Origin: an uncultured Clostridia bacterium
Lineage (GTDB): Bacteria > Bacillota > Clostridia > Christensenellales > Pumilibacteraceae
DNA length: 64,000 nt
Reading direction: 5' to 3'
Assembly (NCBI GenBank): GCA_944362615.1
Contig: CALVTM010000002.1
Coordinates: 62,001-126,000 of the forward strand
Positions 53,923 through 63,700 of the stretch are shown here, in pieces. Both the position numbers and the translations under genes were made by a program. The notes beneath the pieces were generated by a model. That model was not told the origin of the DNA. It made no database searches and worked only from the letters and a program-made list of their open reading frames with translations. Each line of letters opens with the position of its first letter. Within the stretch, counting starts at the first letter, position 1.

Positions 53923-55445
53923 AGTATATCGAGATTCTTCTTATACGCTTTTGCAAATTCTGCACGCGCAGTAAGCGCATCCTTTATTTCAAGAGAGCAA
54001 TCCCCTTCGGCTTCCGTTTTCATGATAACGGAATCACCGAGCACGTCACAATTTATGGATTTTATTCCGCCACTCATGGAACGGTCAAGCGATTCTGCTA
54101 TGCGAAGGATAACGGAAAGCTTCATAACTGCCGCAAGATCTTCTTCCTGAACTATATCTTTATACTTATTCCATTCCTGAATATTGAACTCAGCCGGATG
54201 ATGCCCGTATGCAACGAACGCGGCAAGTACCATATCCCTGTGCGAAAGTCCGTATAACGTGGAATTGAGTATAAAATAGAACGAATGCTTGTTATGCGCA
54301 TAATATTTGAGACGTACGCCTATGTCATGCATAAGCGCCGCGACCCTGAGCACTTTCACATACATTCTGGGCAGTTTGTGCAGAACGCGCAGCTGCTTAT
54401 ATAACATTATCGACAAGTTGCATACCTGCTCGCAGTGCTTGATATTCTGATCACAATAATAAAGCTGCGTATATACTGAATGCGCAACTATATCACTTAT
54501 CGGCTTTTCAAGGGTAGTCGGGACCGCATGATTGAACATGATTCCTTCTCTGATACCGGAAGCAGATACAACAACACCGTCAAAATTGGTGTTATCAAAG
54601 AACGATTTCATTCCGGCAAGAGCCGAAACAAATATATCCGCCCTCTCCTCATTAAGCCCTTTGATCTTCGCACGCTTGTCTACAGGCAGAACACGTATCG
54701 TATCGTAAATATTCAGAAACTCTTCTTTGCTTATCGAATAGTTATGGATCGCCGATATAGGATAACGACGGAGTCTCTGGCTTATGGCAGCAAGATTACG
54801 GAAAGAACCGCCGACTCCGATAAGCTGAACGTCAGACTCGATTTCCCTGAGCCAAGGTATCTCCGCAAGCTGGTTTCCGATGTATTCTTCAATCAGTTCG
54901 GAAACACGCTCCGGCGAATTAGTGCCGTCATTAAACAGATCACTGAGCGTTATCGCGCCAAACGGCAACGTCGTACGGTTCAATATATTACGTCTGTTAT
55001 ACTGCACCAGCTGGAAACTGCTTCCGCTGATATCAATTATAACTCCCTTTGGTATATCTAACGAATTTATGACACCATGATAAATAAGCTGAGTTTCTTC
55101 CTCCTCGGAAAGCACTCTCAGCTTGAACCCGCATGTGGCGTTTACTTCTTCAAGAAAGCTCTTCTGGTTCTTTGCTCGACGAACAGCATTAGTAGCAATG
55201 GCATATACCTTGTCCACATTATTCGTATCGCACAATTTTTTGAACATTTTAAGCGTCTTTACCGCCTGCGCGATGCGAGATGGCTTTATGTATCCGTCGC
55301 GCTCCATATCCTGTCCGAGCCTTACCGTTTCCTGTAATTCATCGAACACAACGAAGTGCCCGTCATTATGACCATCCTCGAGCACATATGCAAGTATAAG
55401 TTTAGCAAGGTTGCTGCCCATGTCTATTACGGCAATTTTTTCCAT
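53919..55445 (-). CDS. Ppx/GppA family phosphatase with C-terminal HD domain
   Basis: Exopolyphosphatase or (p)ppGpp-phosphatase-type enzyme, 508 residues. The N-terminal ASKHA part shows AVIDMGSNLAKLILAYV and VIIDISGSSFQLVQY, where the canonical DGGGS/E motif reads DISGSSF. The C-terminal part (about 310-500) is an HD-type domain with ALMHDIGVRLKYYAHNKH. An AAGGAG site precedes the ATG. It heads the ppx-maf-mreB operon from a strong promoter. Substrate cannot be decided by eye. Confidence 0.88.
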   Translation of the reverse strand: MEKIAVIDMGSNLAKLILAYVLEDGHNDGHFVVFDELQETVRLGQDMERDGYIKPSRIAQAVKTLKMFKKLCDTNNVDKVYAIATNAVRRAKNQKSFLEEVNATCGFKLRVLSEEEETQLIYHGVINSLDIPKGVIIDISGSSFQLVQYNRRNILNRTTLPFGAITLSDLFNDGTNSPERVSELIEEYIGNQLAEIPWLREIESDVQLIGVGGSFRNLAAISQRLRRYPISAIHNYSISKEEFLNIYDTIRVLPVDKRAKIKGLNEERADIFVSALAGMKSFFDNTNFDGVVVSASGIREGIMFNHAVPTTLEKPISDIVAHSVYTQLYYCDQNIKHCEQVCNLSIMLYKQLRVLHKLPRMYVKVLRVAALMHDIGVRLKYYAHNKHSFYFILNSTLYGLSHRDMVLAAFVAYGHHPAEFNIQEWNKYKDIVQEEDLAAVMKLSVILRIAESLDRSMSGGIKSINCDVLGDSVIMKTEAEGDCSLEIKDALTARAEFAKAYKKNLDIL

Positions 55446-55501
55446 ATAGCTCCTTTTTTTCCTCTATTTTGCCTGATTCTACCACCACATTTACCGATAT
55501 C

Positions 55502-55530
55502 ATTATATCATACAAGTTATCATTTGTAAA
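55502..55530 (-). promoter_or_regulatory. Sigma-A-type promoter for ppx-maf-mreB
   Basis: TTTACA, 17-nt spacer, TATAAT on the minus strand. Leader of about 50 nt with a normal ribosome-binding site. Confidence 0.85.
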
Positions 55531-55571
55531 TACCTTTTTGAAAAATAATTTATATAATATTTGCGAAATCG

Positions 55572-55601
55572 TTTACAATCGCCAGCTATTAGTGTTATAA
55601 T
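55572..55601 (+). promoter_or_regulatory. Promoter giving a leaderless mRNA for the 807-residue membrane protein
   Basis: TTTACA, 18-nt spacer, TATAAT with an upstream TGT. The -10 ends 8 nt before the ATG at 55610; no ribosome-binding site is present. Confidence 0.78.
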
Positions 55602-55609
55602 TTACAAAT

Positions 55610-58033
55610 ATGAGAAATGCAGAAAAAACCTTTATGTCCGTACTCGCCATACTTATTACCGTCATGGCGTTTTTTGCAATGTTTGCTTATCCGGACGGAT
55701 TTTCCGCACAAGCCGATTCATCCGAAACATCCTCAAAACCGCTTTCTTACAGCTATATCATGGGAGCGCCAGTCTCAACAGCAAGTTCGGATGAAGGGAT
55801 ATATATTCTTGATGAGGACGGTTGCGTTTCTCTCGTTTCAAGCTCAGGCGATCTGTCCCAGATCGACTCCTCCGGCATAAATTATGTCGGCAATATAAGC
55901 CAGTCCGAAGCAAAAAGACTTGCTGTATGGAATGATCAGATATTCTTATACGGCTCGGACTATGCCGCGGTCACGACCGGTAATGCGGGCATATACGAAG
56001 TCACTTCCGACTCTATATACCTCCGCACAAGTATCGATGAGCGCGCCGCCGTTTCTTTGTACGGAATAGATGGCGATATGGTAACAGCAGCCGCTGACGG
56101 CGATATATTGTATGTGATCTCCGCTATCGGCGAAAGATATTCGCTGTATTCGATAAAAGCCGGTATTATAACTACTTTAGTTTACGATCTTTCAGCCGAC
56201 GGTACAATAAATTCTGCGGCTGTCGCAAACGGCACAATCTATTATTCCACGAATTATTCGCTCTATTCGGCATTCAACTCCGACGGTTATGTAACTAAAG
56301 GCGGAATAATCAGCATGACGTCTTTTGATGGCAAACTGATATTTGCCGTTAAATCAGGCGGGATATATTCGTTTGACGGAACGGATACACTAAGAATAAC
56401 CGGAAGCTCGGAAAAAATCTCAGTAGCAACCAGACACGACAAAGCGGCAATCTCCGACTACGGCAACAATATAGTTACAGTCTTTACCGATGGAGAAACG
56501 CGCACCTACCCCATTGAAAAGCCGAGCGCTGTAGCTATCAACATACAAGGTGACGTCTATGCCGCAACCGATAACAGAATAGTCAATATCGAAACCGGAG
56601 AAACTTTACTTTCCGCAAGCGGACCTATTATCGATTTCGATTTCACCAGAGAAAATTTTTCTGATCCGATCGTATATGCCGCCACTACCGGCGGTAAGCT
56701 TATCTCGTCGAAAACTTCAGGTATTCCCTCACTGTCAAATATAATCGCATTGACAAACTTTACAGAGTCAAGCATGCTTGCCCTCACCAATGACGGAAAC
56801 GTTTGCCTCATAAACGGCAGTGAGCTTAAAATAATGAGCATAGTTGAGCCCGAAGCATATGACATTGACGTCGACAGAGCCGGGAATATTTATCTGCTCT
56901 GCGAGGACGCCGTACATGTCTACAGAGCTTCAGACGGGTCTTATGAAAACTACGAAACCTTAAGCGGAACTGCAGGTATCGCATCGTTTGAAATAAGCGA
57001 AGTGGAATTCGGTACTGACGGTTATTGCGTAGATTTCGGTGATTTTATTGCAGTCAAAAGCGTTTCGGGCGTTCTGTCAATTATAAGTGATCCGGGTACA
57101 GAAATGCTCGACGACAGAGCTGATTACATCGCCTTTGAGTCACCTTTTATCGGAACGACACCCAACCCTTCATCTTATGCGGTCAATATTGCCGTCGTTT
57201 CAGTCGATACTGAAATTTATCCCTGCCCCGTTGAAATGCCGTCCGAATACGGCACGATAAAAGAAGGAACATTCGTTACCCTGATAGAAAAATACGGTGA
57301 TACGGACTACTGGTATGCAATAGCAGAATCAGAAAGCGAAGGTGGAACCATCGGATATATACACTCCGATACGGTGAATATATGCAAGTATATGACCGCA
57401 GATGAGATGACTGAGATATACGGAAGCGACCTGCGAAGATATGTGCGCGACGTCACCCCTGTCTACAAGTATCCGTCCACCAGTGCGCCTAAAGTCATAA
57501 ACAAGACTACCATAGACGTTGACGGCGAATATAATGAATTCTTTCTTGCGCCGTTTGTATCGGATTACACGGACGGACGCGGCAACGGCTGGTACAGAGT
57601 CATATGGTCACGGACGGACGATACAGGTGAAATCACCAGCTATGACGGTTATATCCCGGCATACGCTCTGTCCGACAGAAGCGGCAGCCAGACGCAACCC
57701 GATTATAACGGGGAAATTCGTACTTCAGAAAACAGCTATGCCGAATGCTATACGTTAAATAACGGCGTTTATACGTTGAACGGCAGAATAATTGCAAACG
57801 GTACGCGTATAGAAATTATAGGCAATTATACTAAGGCAGAAACGTATACTCACATACGTTATGTGGACGAATACGGCGCAGTAAGAGAGTGTTATGTACT
57901 TACTTCTCAGGTAAGATTGACTGAAGCAGGCTGGTATCAGGTGATCATGTTCGCGGTTGCGGCTTTCGTTACGATCTTCCTTGTCGTGCTCATTCTTATA
58001 TTCATAAAACGTAAAAAGCGTATAGAACAGTAG
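55610..58033 (+). CDS. Exported membrane-anchored protein with beta-propeller-like and SH3-like domains
   Basis: An 807-residue protein of unknown function. An N-terminal hydrophobic segment (about 8-27) looks like a signal or anchor. About 45-490 consists of repeated short strands with Asp/Gly/Tyr-rich turns (GIYILDEDG, GDILYVISA, GIYSFDG, GNIYLLCED), suggesting a propeller. About 525-590, 615-690 and 700-770 resemble SH3-type modules (EGTFVTLIEKYGDTDYWYAI, GWYRVIWSRTDD). A transmembrane helix (about 776-798) and basic tail (KRKKRIEQ) follow, so most of the protein is outside the cell. No LPxTG. It is divergent from ppx and closed by a terminator. Confidence 0.75.
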   Translation: MRNAEKTFMSVLAILITVMAFFAMFAYPDGFSAQADSSETSSKPLSYSYIMGAPVSTASSDEGIYILDEDGCVSLVSSSGDLSQIDSSGINYVGNISQSEAKRLAVWNDQIFLYGSDYAAVTTGNAGIYEVTSDSIYLRTSIDERAAVSLYGIDGDMVTAAADGDILYVISAIGERYSLYSIKAGIITTLVYDLSADGTINSAAVANGTIYYSTNYSLYSAFNSDGYVTKGGIISMTSFDGKLIFAVKSGGIYSFDGTDTLRITGSSEKISVATRHDKAAISDYGNNIVTVFTDGETRTYPIEKPSAVAINIQGDVYAATDNRIVNIETGETLLSASGPIIDFDFTRENFSDPIVYAATTGGKLISSKTSGIPSLSNIIALTNFTESSMLALTNDGNVCLINGSELKIMSIVEPEAYDIDVDRAGNIYLLCEDAVHVYRASDGSYENYETLSGTAGIASFEISEVEFGTDGYCVDFGDFIAVKSVSGVLSIISDPGTEMLDDRADYIAFESPFIGTTPNPSSYAVNIAVVSVDTEIYPCPVEMPSEYGTIKEGTFVTLIEKYGDTDYWYAIAESESEGGTIGYIHSDTVNICKYMTADEMTEIYGSDLRRYVRDVTPVYKYPSTSAPKVINKTTIDVDGEYNEFFLAPFVSDYTDGRGNGWYRVIWSRTDDTGEITSYDGYIPAYALSDRSGSQTQPDYNGEIRTSENSYAECYTLNNGVYTLNGRIIANGTRIEIIGNYTKAETYTHIRYVDEYGAVRECYVLTSQVRLTEAGWYQVIMFAVAAFVTIFLVVLILIFIKRKKRIEQ

Positions 58034-58068
58034 ATTATCAATCATCCGGACAGAAAGGTCATAAACGC

Positions 58069-58100
58069 AAAATGCGGCACAATACAAATGCCGCATTTTT
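58069..58100 (+). terminator. Bidirectional terminator between the 807-residue protein and the SSB-like gene
   Basis: Stem AAAATGCGGCA/TGCCGCATTTT with a 9-nt loop and T-run; also usable on the minus strand for the convergent SSB-like gene. Confidence 0.9.
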
Positions 58101-58147
58101 TATTTTTGCTGTCCTTCCGTTTTGCTGTACTGAAACGGAACGTCCCG

Positions 58148-58831
58148 TCACTCTTCCGGATCCTCATTATTTACAGTCGCAGCACAATCATTTACCGCAT
58201 GGAAATCAGACGGAAGCAGTTCTATTCTGCCTACTGAAATTTCATAGGCTGTCCTGGTCTCCGAAAGTTCATCACTCAATTTCTTCACATAATTGCGTGA
58301 TTGTATTCTTCCGGCTACACGCAATTTCGTCCCTACCGCGAGGGTCCGGCAATATCTTGCATTACGCCCCCATGAGATGCACGGTATGTAATCCGATTTA
58401 TTGAATGCACGATTTACCGCGATCAACAAATCACATATCTCACGACTGAGCGGCGTTGTACGGTATATCGGATCCTTACATACATATCCCGTCAGTTCTA
58501 CCGAATTCGGATTCACCGTTCCGTTATCATCATCGATAAATTCCTTAACGAATACGGTCAGCATGAGTTTCGATCTGCCTTCCACCATTTTATTATAGCT
58601 TCTGAACTGACCTTCAATGCAAATATTGTCCCCTACCTTTATCTGTCTGTCGCACAACAGTCTCTCTGCTGCCGTTACCGGTATAACGTCTCTCTGATCA
58701 CTCAGCCTTGGTACGCTTACGAAAAACTCGTAAAACCCTTCGCTGCATATCTCATGAGTAAGCTTCGGTTCAGTCACTATCTCACCGGCGAGATGGACCC
58801 TGTTCGTTATCGTCTGATCTTCACTTGTCAT
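58148..58831 (-). CDS. Two-OB-fold single-stranded DNA-binding protein-like
   Basis: A 227-residue protein of two SSB-type OB domains in tandem (about 8-100 and 108-210). Domain 1 has the motifs VHLAGEIVTEPKL and SEGFYEFFVSVPRLS; domain 2 has ELTGYVCKDPIYRTTP, ICDLLIAVNRAFNKSDYIPC and AGRIQSRNYVKK. The tail is acidic (NNEDPEE) but lacks the DDxPF tip of housekeeping SSB. It is a clostridial-type paralogue rather than the main SSB. AAGGAG precedes the ATG. It lies 2 nt after pdaB. Confidence 0.82.
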   Translation of the reverse strand: MTSEDQTITNRVHLAGEIVTEPKLTHEICSEGFYEFFVSVPRLSDQRDVIPVTAAERLLCDRQIKVGDNICIEGQFRSYNKMVEGRSKLMLTVFVKEFIDDDNGTVNPNSVELTGYVCKDPIYRTTPLSREICDLLIAVNRAFNKSDYIPCISWGRNARYCRTLAVGTKLRVAGRIQSRNYVKKLSDELSETRTAYEISVGRIELLPSDFHAVNDCAATVNNEDPEE

Positions 58832-58832
58832 A

Positions 58833-59603
58833 TCATACGCTCCTTATCTGTCTTCCTGTATGGTCTATCGAATAATTTTCTTTGAATATCATATCACCTA
58901 CGGTCATGCACTCATATCCCATCGCTTTAAGCCCCTCAAGTATAAGAGGCAGCGCTTCCACTGTATGCTCACCGTTGTTATGCATAAGCACGATACTTCC
59001 GTTACGCACCGACCCGAGTACCCTTTCGGCAATTTCTCCCGCGCTCAATCCTTTCCAGTCAAGAGTATCAACATCCCACTGAATAGTCGTCAAACCTAAA
59101 GATGACGCCGTATTTATCAGCACATCACTGTACGAACCGTAAGGCGGACGGAATAATTCAGGACGCTCACCGGTAACTTTTTCTATGATATCGCACGACA
59201 CGCCAAGTTCATTCCGTATATCCTGCGCGCTCATACCGCCCATATCCGGGTGAGTGTTACTGTGAGTTCCTATTTCAAACCTTCCGCTGTCATGAAGAGC
59301 TTTCAGCTGATCGGGATATTTTTCCGCCCACATCCCTACCGAAAAAAATGTGGCGCAAACGTCATACTCTTCTACGGTCTGCAGAATATCGGGCGTACGA
59401 TCAGCACCCCATGCGGCATCGAATGTCAGCGCTACGACTTTTTCCTCCCGGTCTACGGAATATATAGGGATAAGCCGCGGACTGTATCCGAGATATAAAC
59501 AGGCGCTGTCCGTTACCGTTACTGCCGCTATTGCCGCCGTTATTAGTATTACGGTAAGTACGACAGCGGCTACGGTTCTCTTGCTTGTTATCGCTAATTT
59601 CAA
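58833..59603 (-). CDS. pdaB: PdaB-like polysaccharide deacetylase (sporulation type)
   Basis: NodB-domain protein of 256 residues. One N-terminal membrane helix (about 10-30) anchors an external deacetylase domain with ALTFDAAWGADRT (in place of the FDDG motif, as in sporulation deacetylases), THSNTHPDMG (metal-binding His pair), RPPYGSYSD and VDTLDWKG. The start is TTG at 59603, with GGAGAG upstream; this gives the usual PdaB length, whereas the ATG 111 nt further upstream adds an unlikely tail that crosses a TATAAT box. In the family it is required for spore cortex integrity. Confidence 0.88.
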   Translation of the reverse strand: MKLAITSKRTVAAVVLTVILITAAIAAVTVTDSACLYLGYSPRLIPIYSVDREEKVVALTFDAAWGADRTPDILQTVEEYDVCATFFSVGMWAEKYPDQLKALHDSGRFEIGTHSNTHPDMGGMSAQDIRNELGVSCDIIEKVTGERPELFRPPYGSYSDVLINTASSLGLTTIQWDVDTLDWKGLSAGEIAERVLGSVRNGSIVLMHNNGEHTVEALPLILEGLKAMGYECMTVGDMIFKENYSIDHTGRQIRSV

Positions 59604-59615
59604 TTTACTCTCCGA

Positions 59616-59624
59616 ATTATACCA
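59616..59624 (-). promoter_or_regulatory. Extended -10 promoter for pdaB
   Basis: TGG-TATAAT on the minus strand, ending 12 nt before the TTG start codon. It would leave only part of the GGAGAG in the transcript. The -35 is weak. Upstream, 59625-59831 has no supported gene. Confidence 0.5.
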
Positions 59625-59831
59625 TACAGAAAGGGCGGATAACGACATGTTTTGCCGAAAATTGCCGTATACGGGCGCTTGATCAGAACATATCGCTCGC
59701 CTGCGGATATTCACAGATTCACTTTATCATCTTGCTCCTATCCTACTCTATGAACCTTTGCCGTATAATCTATGCCAGAGTCATTGCGTATATGCAAAAT
59801 GCTCTCCACAATTTCGGGAAAGCATTCTGCA

Positions 59832-60251
59832 TCAACACATTTTCCATTTATTCCGCCTGCGTTCAAATACAGGCAATTTATCTTTTTTCGAAGGACTGAA
59901 AATATTTATAAACTGATAAATCCCTATGATAATCAGAAAAACTCCGAAAGCGGTCCTGAGACATCCGCCGGCAAGGTTCACCGCTATCAATGAAGTGACC
60001 ACGCTCATAACGGCAGCCGGCAGAGCAATGGTTAGGAAATATGACGGACGTAAAAGTCCGTTTTTTGCATGTATGGCAAGACTTACCGCCGACATGGGTA
60101 TAAATGCGACAAGATTTACTCCTTGAGCAAAGTGCTGGGAAAATCCGCACAACATCGTAAGTATGGGAATCAGCAATGTTCCGCCTCCCATGCCCATGCC
60201 GCCAAGCGCGCCACCCGCTGCTCCCGCAAGAGCCGATATAATCATTTCCAT
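59832..60251 (-). CDS. TauE/SafE family half-size permease, second half
   Basis: A 139-residue membrane protein with four helices and the TauE/SafE signature GGALGGMGMGGGTLLIP near the N-terminus, ending in a basic tail (ERRRNKWKMC). Full-length family members have eight helices formed by two such repeats; here the two repeats are separate genes overlapping by 10 nt. The transported anion or sulfur compound is unknown. Pairing with the preceding gene as a heterodimer is inferred. Confidence 0.82.
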   Translation of the reverse strand: MEMIISALAGAAGGALGGMGMGGGTLLIPILTMLCGFSQHFAQGVNLVAFIPMSAVSLAIHAKNGLLRPSYFLTIALPAAVMSVVTSLIAVNLAGGCLRTAFGVFLIIIGIYQFINIFSPSKKDKLPVFERRRNKWKMC

Positions 60252-60613
60252 ATGCTTAAAACACCCGCAGCAACAACTATCAATGCAAATACTGCCGCTA
60301 CTGCTTTTTTTGGAGCCGCATTCAGGGCAAGCCCTCCCAAAAAACCGCCTAGCGACGTACCTGCCATTACAAAATAAATCGCCGGCGCTTCAGCTGCGCC
60401 TGAAAGTATATAAACAATCGAAGATGCTATACAGACCGGAAATATGACGAGAACAGTTGTTGCATGACTCACTTTTACTTCTTCGCCAAGTATATTTTCC
60501 AGAAACGGAACGCACAGCATCCCGCCGCCTCCGCCCAATAATCCGTTGATCGCACCTATCGTAAAACCCAATGTTACTTTAAGCACATTGTTTTTTATCT
60601 TTCCGCGCTTCAT
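60242..60613 (-). CDS. TauE/SafE family half-size permease, first half
   Basis: A 123-residue membrane protein with four helices and the repeat signature GAINGLLGGGGGMLCVPFLE. It is an intact frame with GGAGG before its ATG, so the split from the next gene is a true two-gene arrangement and not an obvious frameshift. A TATAAT at 60634-60639 (minus strand, weak -35) is a likely promoter. Together with the next gene it makes a complete eight-helix transporter. Confidence 0.82.
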   Translation of the reverse strand: MKRGKIKNNVLKVTLGFTIGAINGLLGGGGGMLCVPFLENILGEEVKVSHATTVLVIFPVCIASSIVYILSGAAEAPAIYFVMAGTSLGGFLGGLALNAAPKKAVAAVFALIVVAAGVLSIWK

Positions 60614-60687
60614 ACCTCCTCCTGTGCCGCGTTATTATATATTGCTCAAAAAGTCGGAAAAAATTTGCCGTTAGCCGATAAAAACGT

Positions 60688-60716
60688 TTGCATATTAATT
60701 ACGATTACGGTATAAT
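60688..60716 (+). promoter_or_regulatory. Sigma-A-type promoter for the large modular exported protein
   Basis: TTGCAT, 17-nt spacer, TATAAT. The leader to the ATG at 60776 is about 52 nt. Confidence 0.82.
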
Positions 60717-60775
60717 AGAGCAAGTATTATTATGATGAAACCTTATGCGGTTTTATATTCAAGGACGCTTAACAG

Positions 60776-63700
60776 ATGCAATCGAAAAACAATTCGTTAA
60801 GACACGGACTACTCGCGGTCATAGCCGCAGTAGTAGCAATCACCCTCGTGCTTTCACTGTTTACGTTCGTCGCTACAGGCGAGCGCGAACCTTTAAAAGC
60901 ACATGCAGCAAATTCGTCAATTTACAGCCCGTATACGGATCTAGAAATAGCCAACGACGAATTTGACGAAGTATCCGGCAGCGACACGCTGATGACTCCC
61001 TCCAGTTGGACGGGAAACGCTATATCGCAAGCTTCCGCTGAAAGCGTTATTTCCGGCACGGTTACCATAGGCTCGTTCACGGAGGATGACCTCGAAGAAC
61101 TTGGCATGGATAATCTCGGATATGTCATTCGTACTCCGTTCGGAAAAAGCGCTTCATCAGACCAGTTTGCAGGTTCTGACGCAAATGCGCTTCTCATCAA
61201 TTCCGACGGTACTACTACAGCCTACGGCTACGACTCAGCCAGCGTTGCGCTTGAAGCAAACTCCTATTATGAGATCAGCGTTTGGGTCAAGACAGGAGAT
61301 TTCGGTGAAGACGAAGGTGCAAGCATTAAAGTTACCGGTCTGGAGAACGATATAATAATAGAAGACATTGATACTGTCGACTACTATTATAACACCTATG
61401 GACTGAGCGAAAAAGAAGTCAGCAAAAGCGCTGAACATTATTTCGGATGGGCAGAATATAAGATTTATATCGCTACATCTACTATGGATGCTCCTTCCAT
61501 TACCCTCAGTCTTCAGCTCGGCAACAGTATCTCATACACCAATAACGCAAATGAGTCCATTACCGTCAGTGATGAAGCAAAAGGTTGGGTGCTTTTTGAC
61601 CACGTTACGGCAAAACAGTGCTCGTACAACATGTTCAATAATCTTATAAACGGCATTGATAATGAGAAAAAATTTATCAACGCTTTTGAAGACAGAACAT
61701 ATTACCTCTCTGATGACGGCAATTCACTTTATTACAGTGAAAATGATTCCAGTTTCCTTTCGTTTGATGAAAACGGCAATCTTCTCTTTGAAGGCGATGA
61801 AGGTTATGAAGCAAACGAAATAGGCAGCTTTGAAAACGGCGGCAAGGGCTGGGATGCAGCCATGGACTCGTATAGCAATGCCACTACAAATGTAGGTATT
61901 TACAGCGCATTGAATGAGGATATCGGCATCGAAGTTGAAAGTGATATTCCCTACTCTCCCGACGGCGAGGGCGGAAATATCCTCATGATCAATTCCTACA
62001 ACGGCAGAAAGTACAGCTCCACAAGAGCCGGATTAAAGAGCGGCGACTTCAAGATCGAACGTCGTAAGAATTACCGCATCAGCGTATGGGTAAAGACCGT
62101 AGGAGCTGACTGCGCGGGTATTGCCGTTGCCGGTACCGATTACCGCGGACCGCTTAATAATCCCGGCAATCCCAACCATGGCAAGGGTCAGCTTATCGTC
62201 AGTTCCACGGAACTCAGCGGCGAAAGTTCAGACACCGTACGTTACGGCTGGAGCGAAGCTACTTTCTTTGTTCAGGGTTCGGCATTCCGTGATTATGAAA
62301 TACATCTTGAGCTTTGGCTCGGTATGCGTGAGACCGAAGACAGCGCTGCCGTTAACGATAACGGTATAGCAATGTTCGACAGCATCCGCATAGAAGAGAT
62401 CTCATACACCGAATATACGACCAACAGCGCAAACAACTCTACTGTTACGTTTGATGGCGAAGGCAACAATACGGTTATAAGTAACGGCAGTTTTGACGAA
62501 ATCGAAGATATCAGTTATGACGGAAACGGAAATGCCATCACCCCGTATACACCTTCCGACTGGACACTTATGACAGCCGGTGAGGACGGAACTGACGGTA
62601 TGAGCACTCATATCTATGATGAGAATTATCGTGACTATGTCGTAAGCGGCACGATAAGCTCCGATATGACGTCTTACAACTATAAATTACCTGATACGAC
62701 GAACTCTTATATTACAGGCAAGATCGATGCAGCGGTTCCTTCAGATCCCCTGCCCGATAATCTGCTGATGATAAAAGCTGATGAAAGCACCGGACTTCCC
62801 AACGATAAGGCCGGCGTAGCAGTAGGATACCGTTCGCTCAGCTTCAGCGTTTCCACCGATACGATAGTAAGAGTCGATGTCGATATGCGCGTTGATAATA
62901 TAAAGGGTTACGGCGCAAACCTCGTTCTTAAGAGCGGAGAAAAGGAAGTCGCAACCATACAGCGCATTAAGGATACGTCTTCTTCCGGACTTCAGATGAA
63001 CGCCGGGGACGGTTATAATACTTATTCATTCTATATCCAGGCCGGTCAGAACAGCCTCAGTGAGCTGTATGTAGAAATCTGGCTCGGTATGTATGATGAC
63101 GAGCTCAATACCAGCAAACTTTCTACGGGTACCGTATACGTTCGCAGTGTGTCTATGACGATGCTTACCTCCACGACTACTGACGAGGACGGCACAACGG
63201 GTACCGACCAGACTTCGCTCAATGAACAACGTGCTGAGTTTGATAACCGTCATGCGGAATACAAGGCTTCAATTAAAAAAGGTATTATCCCCTATTTCGC
63301 TATGTATTCCACTTACGGAAGCACTATCGATTCGTATAATATGTACGACGATGAGTTCCTTAAAACTCCGTACAACTGGACGCGCACTTATGCGATATCC
63401 GACAGTACTGAAAACGAAGCTGTTTCTTACGGCGTTTACGACATGAAAACCGGCGGGGATTCCAGCGTCCTTCCCTCAAATTATACCACAAACGGTGCGG
63501 AAAAAGATGACTCGCTAGTAATCAAAAATAATGTAACGTCTTATTCCAGACTTACCAAAGATGTTTCTTATACGCTTGACAGCGGTTCATATTATCGGAT
63601 CACCGTTCTTATGCAGGTGTATATTCCTAATGTACAGGATTCGAATGACGCTCAGGGCGCATACTTCGGTATCGACGGTACGACATACATGCTCAGCAAT

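Noticed and set aside
59793-59832. Terminator after the TauE/SafE half genes
   Set aside because: TGCA and AATGCT arms can pair, but with mismatches, a long loop and no T-run.
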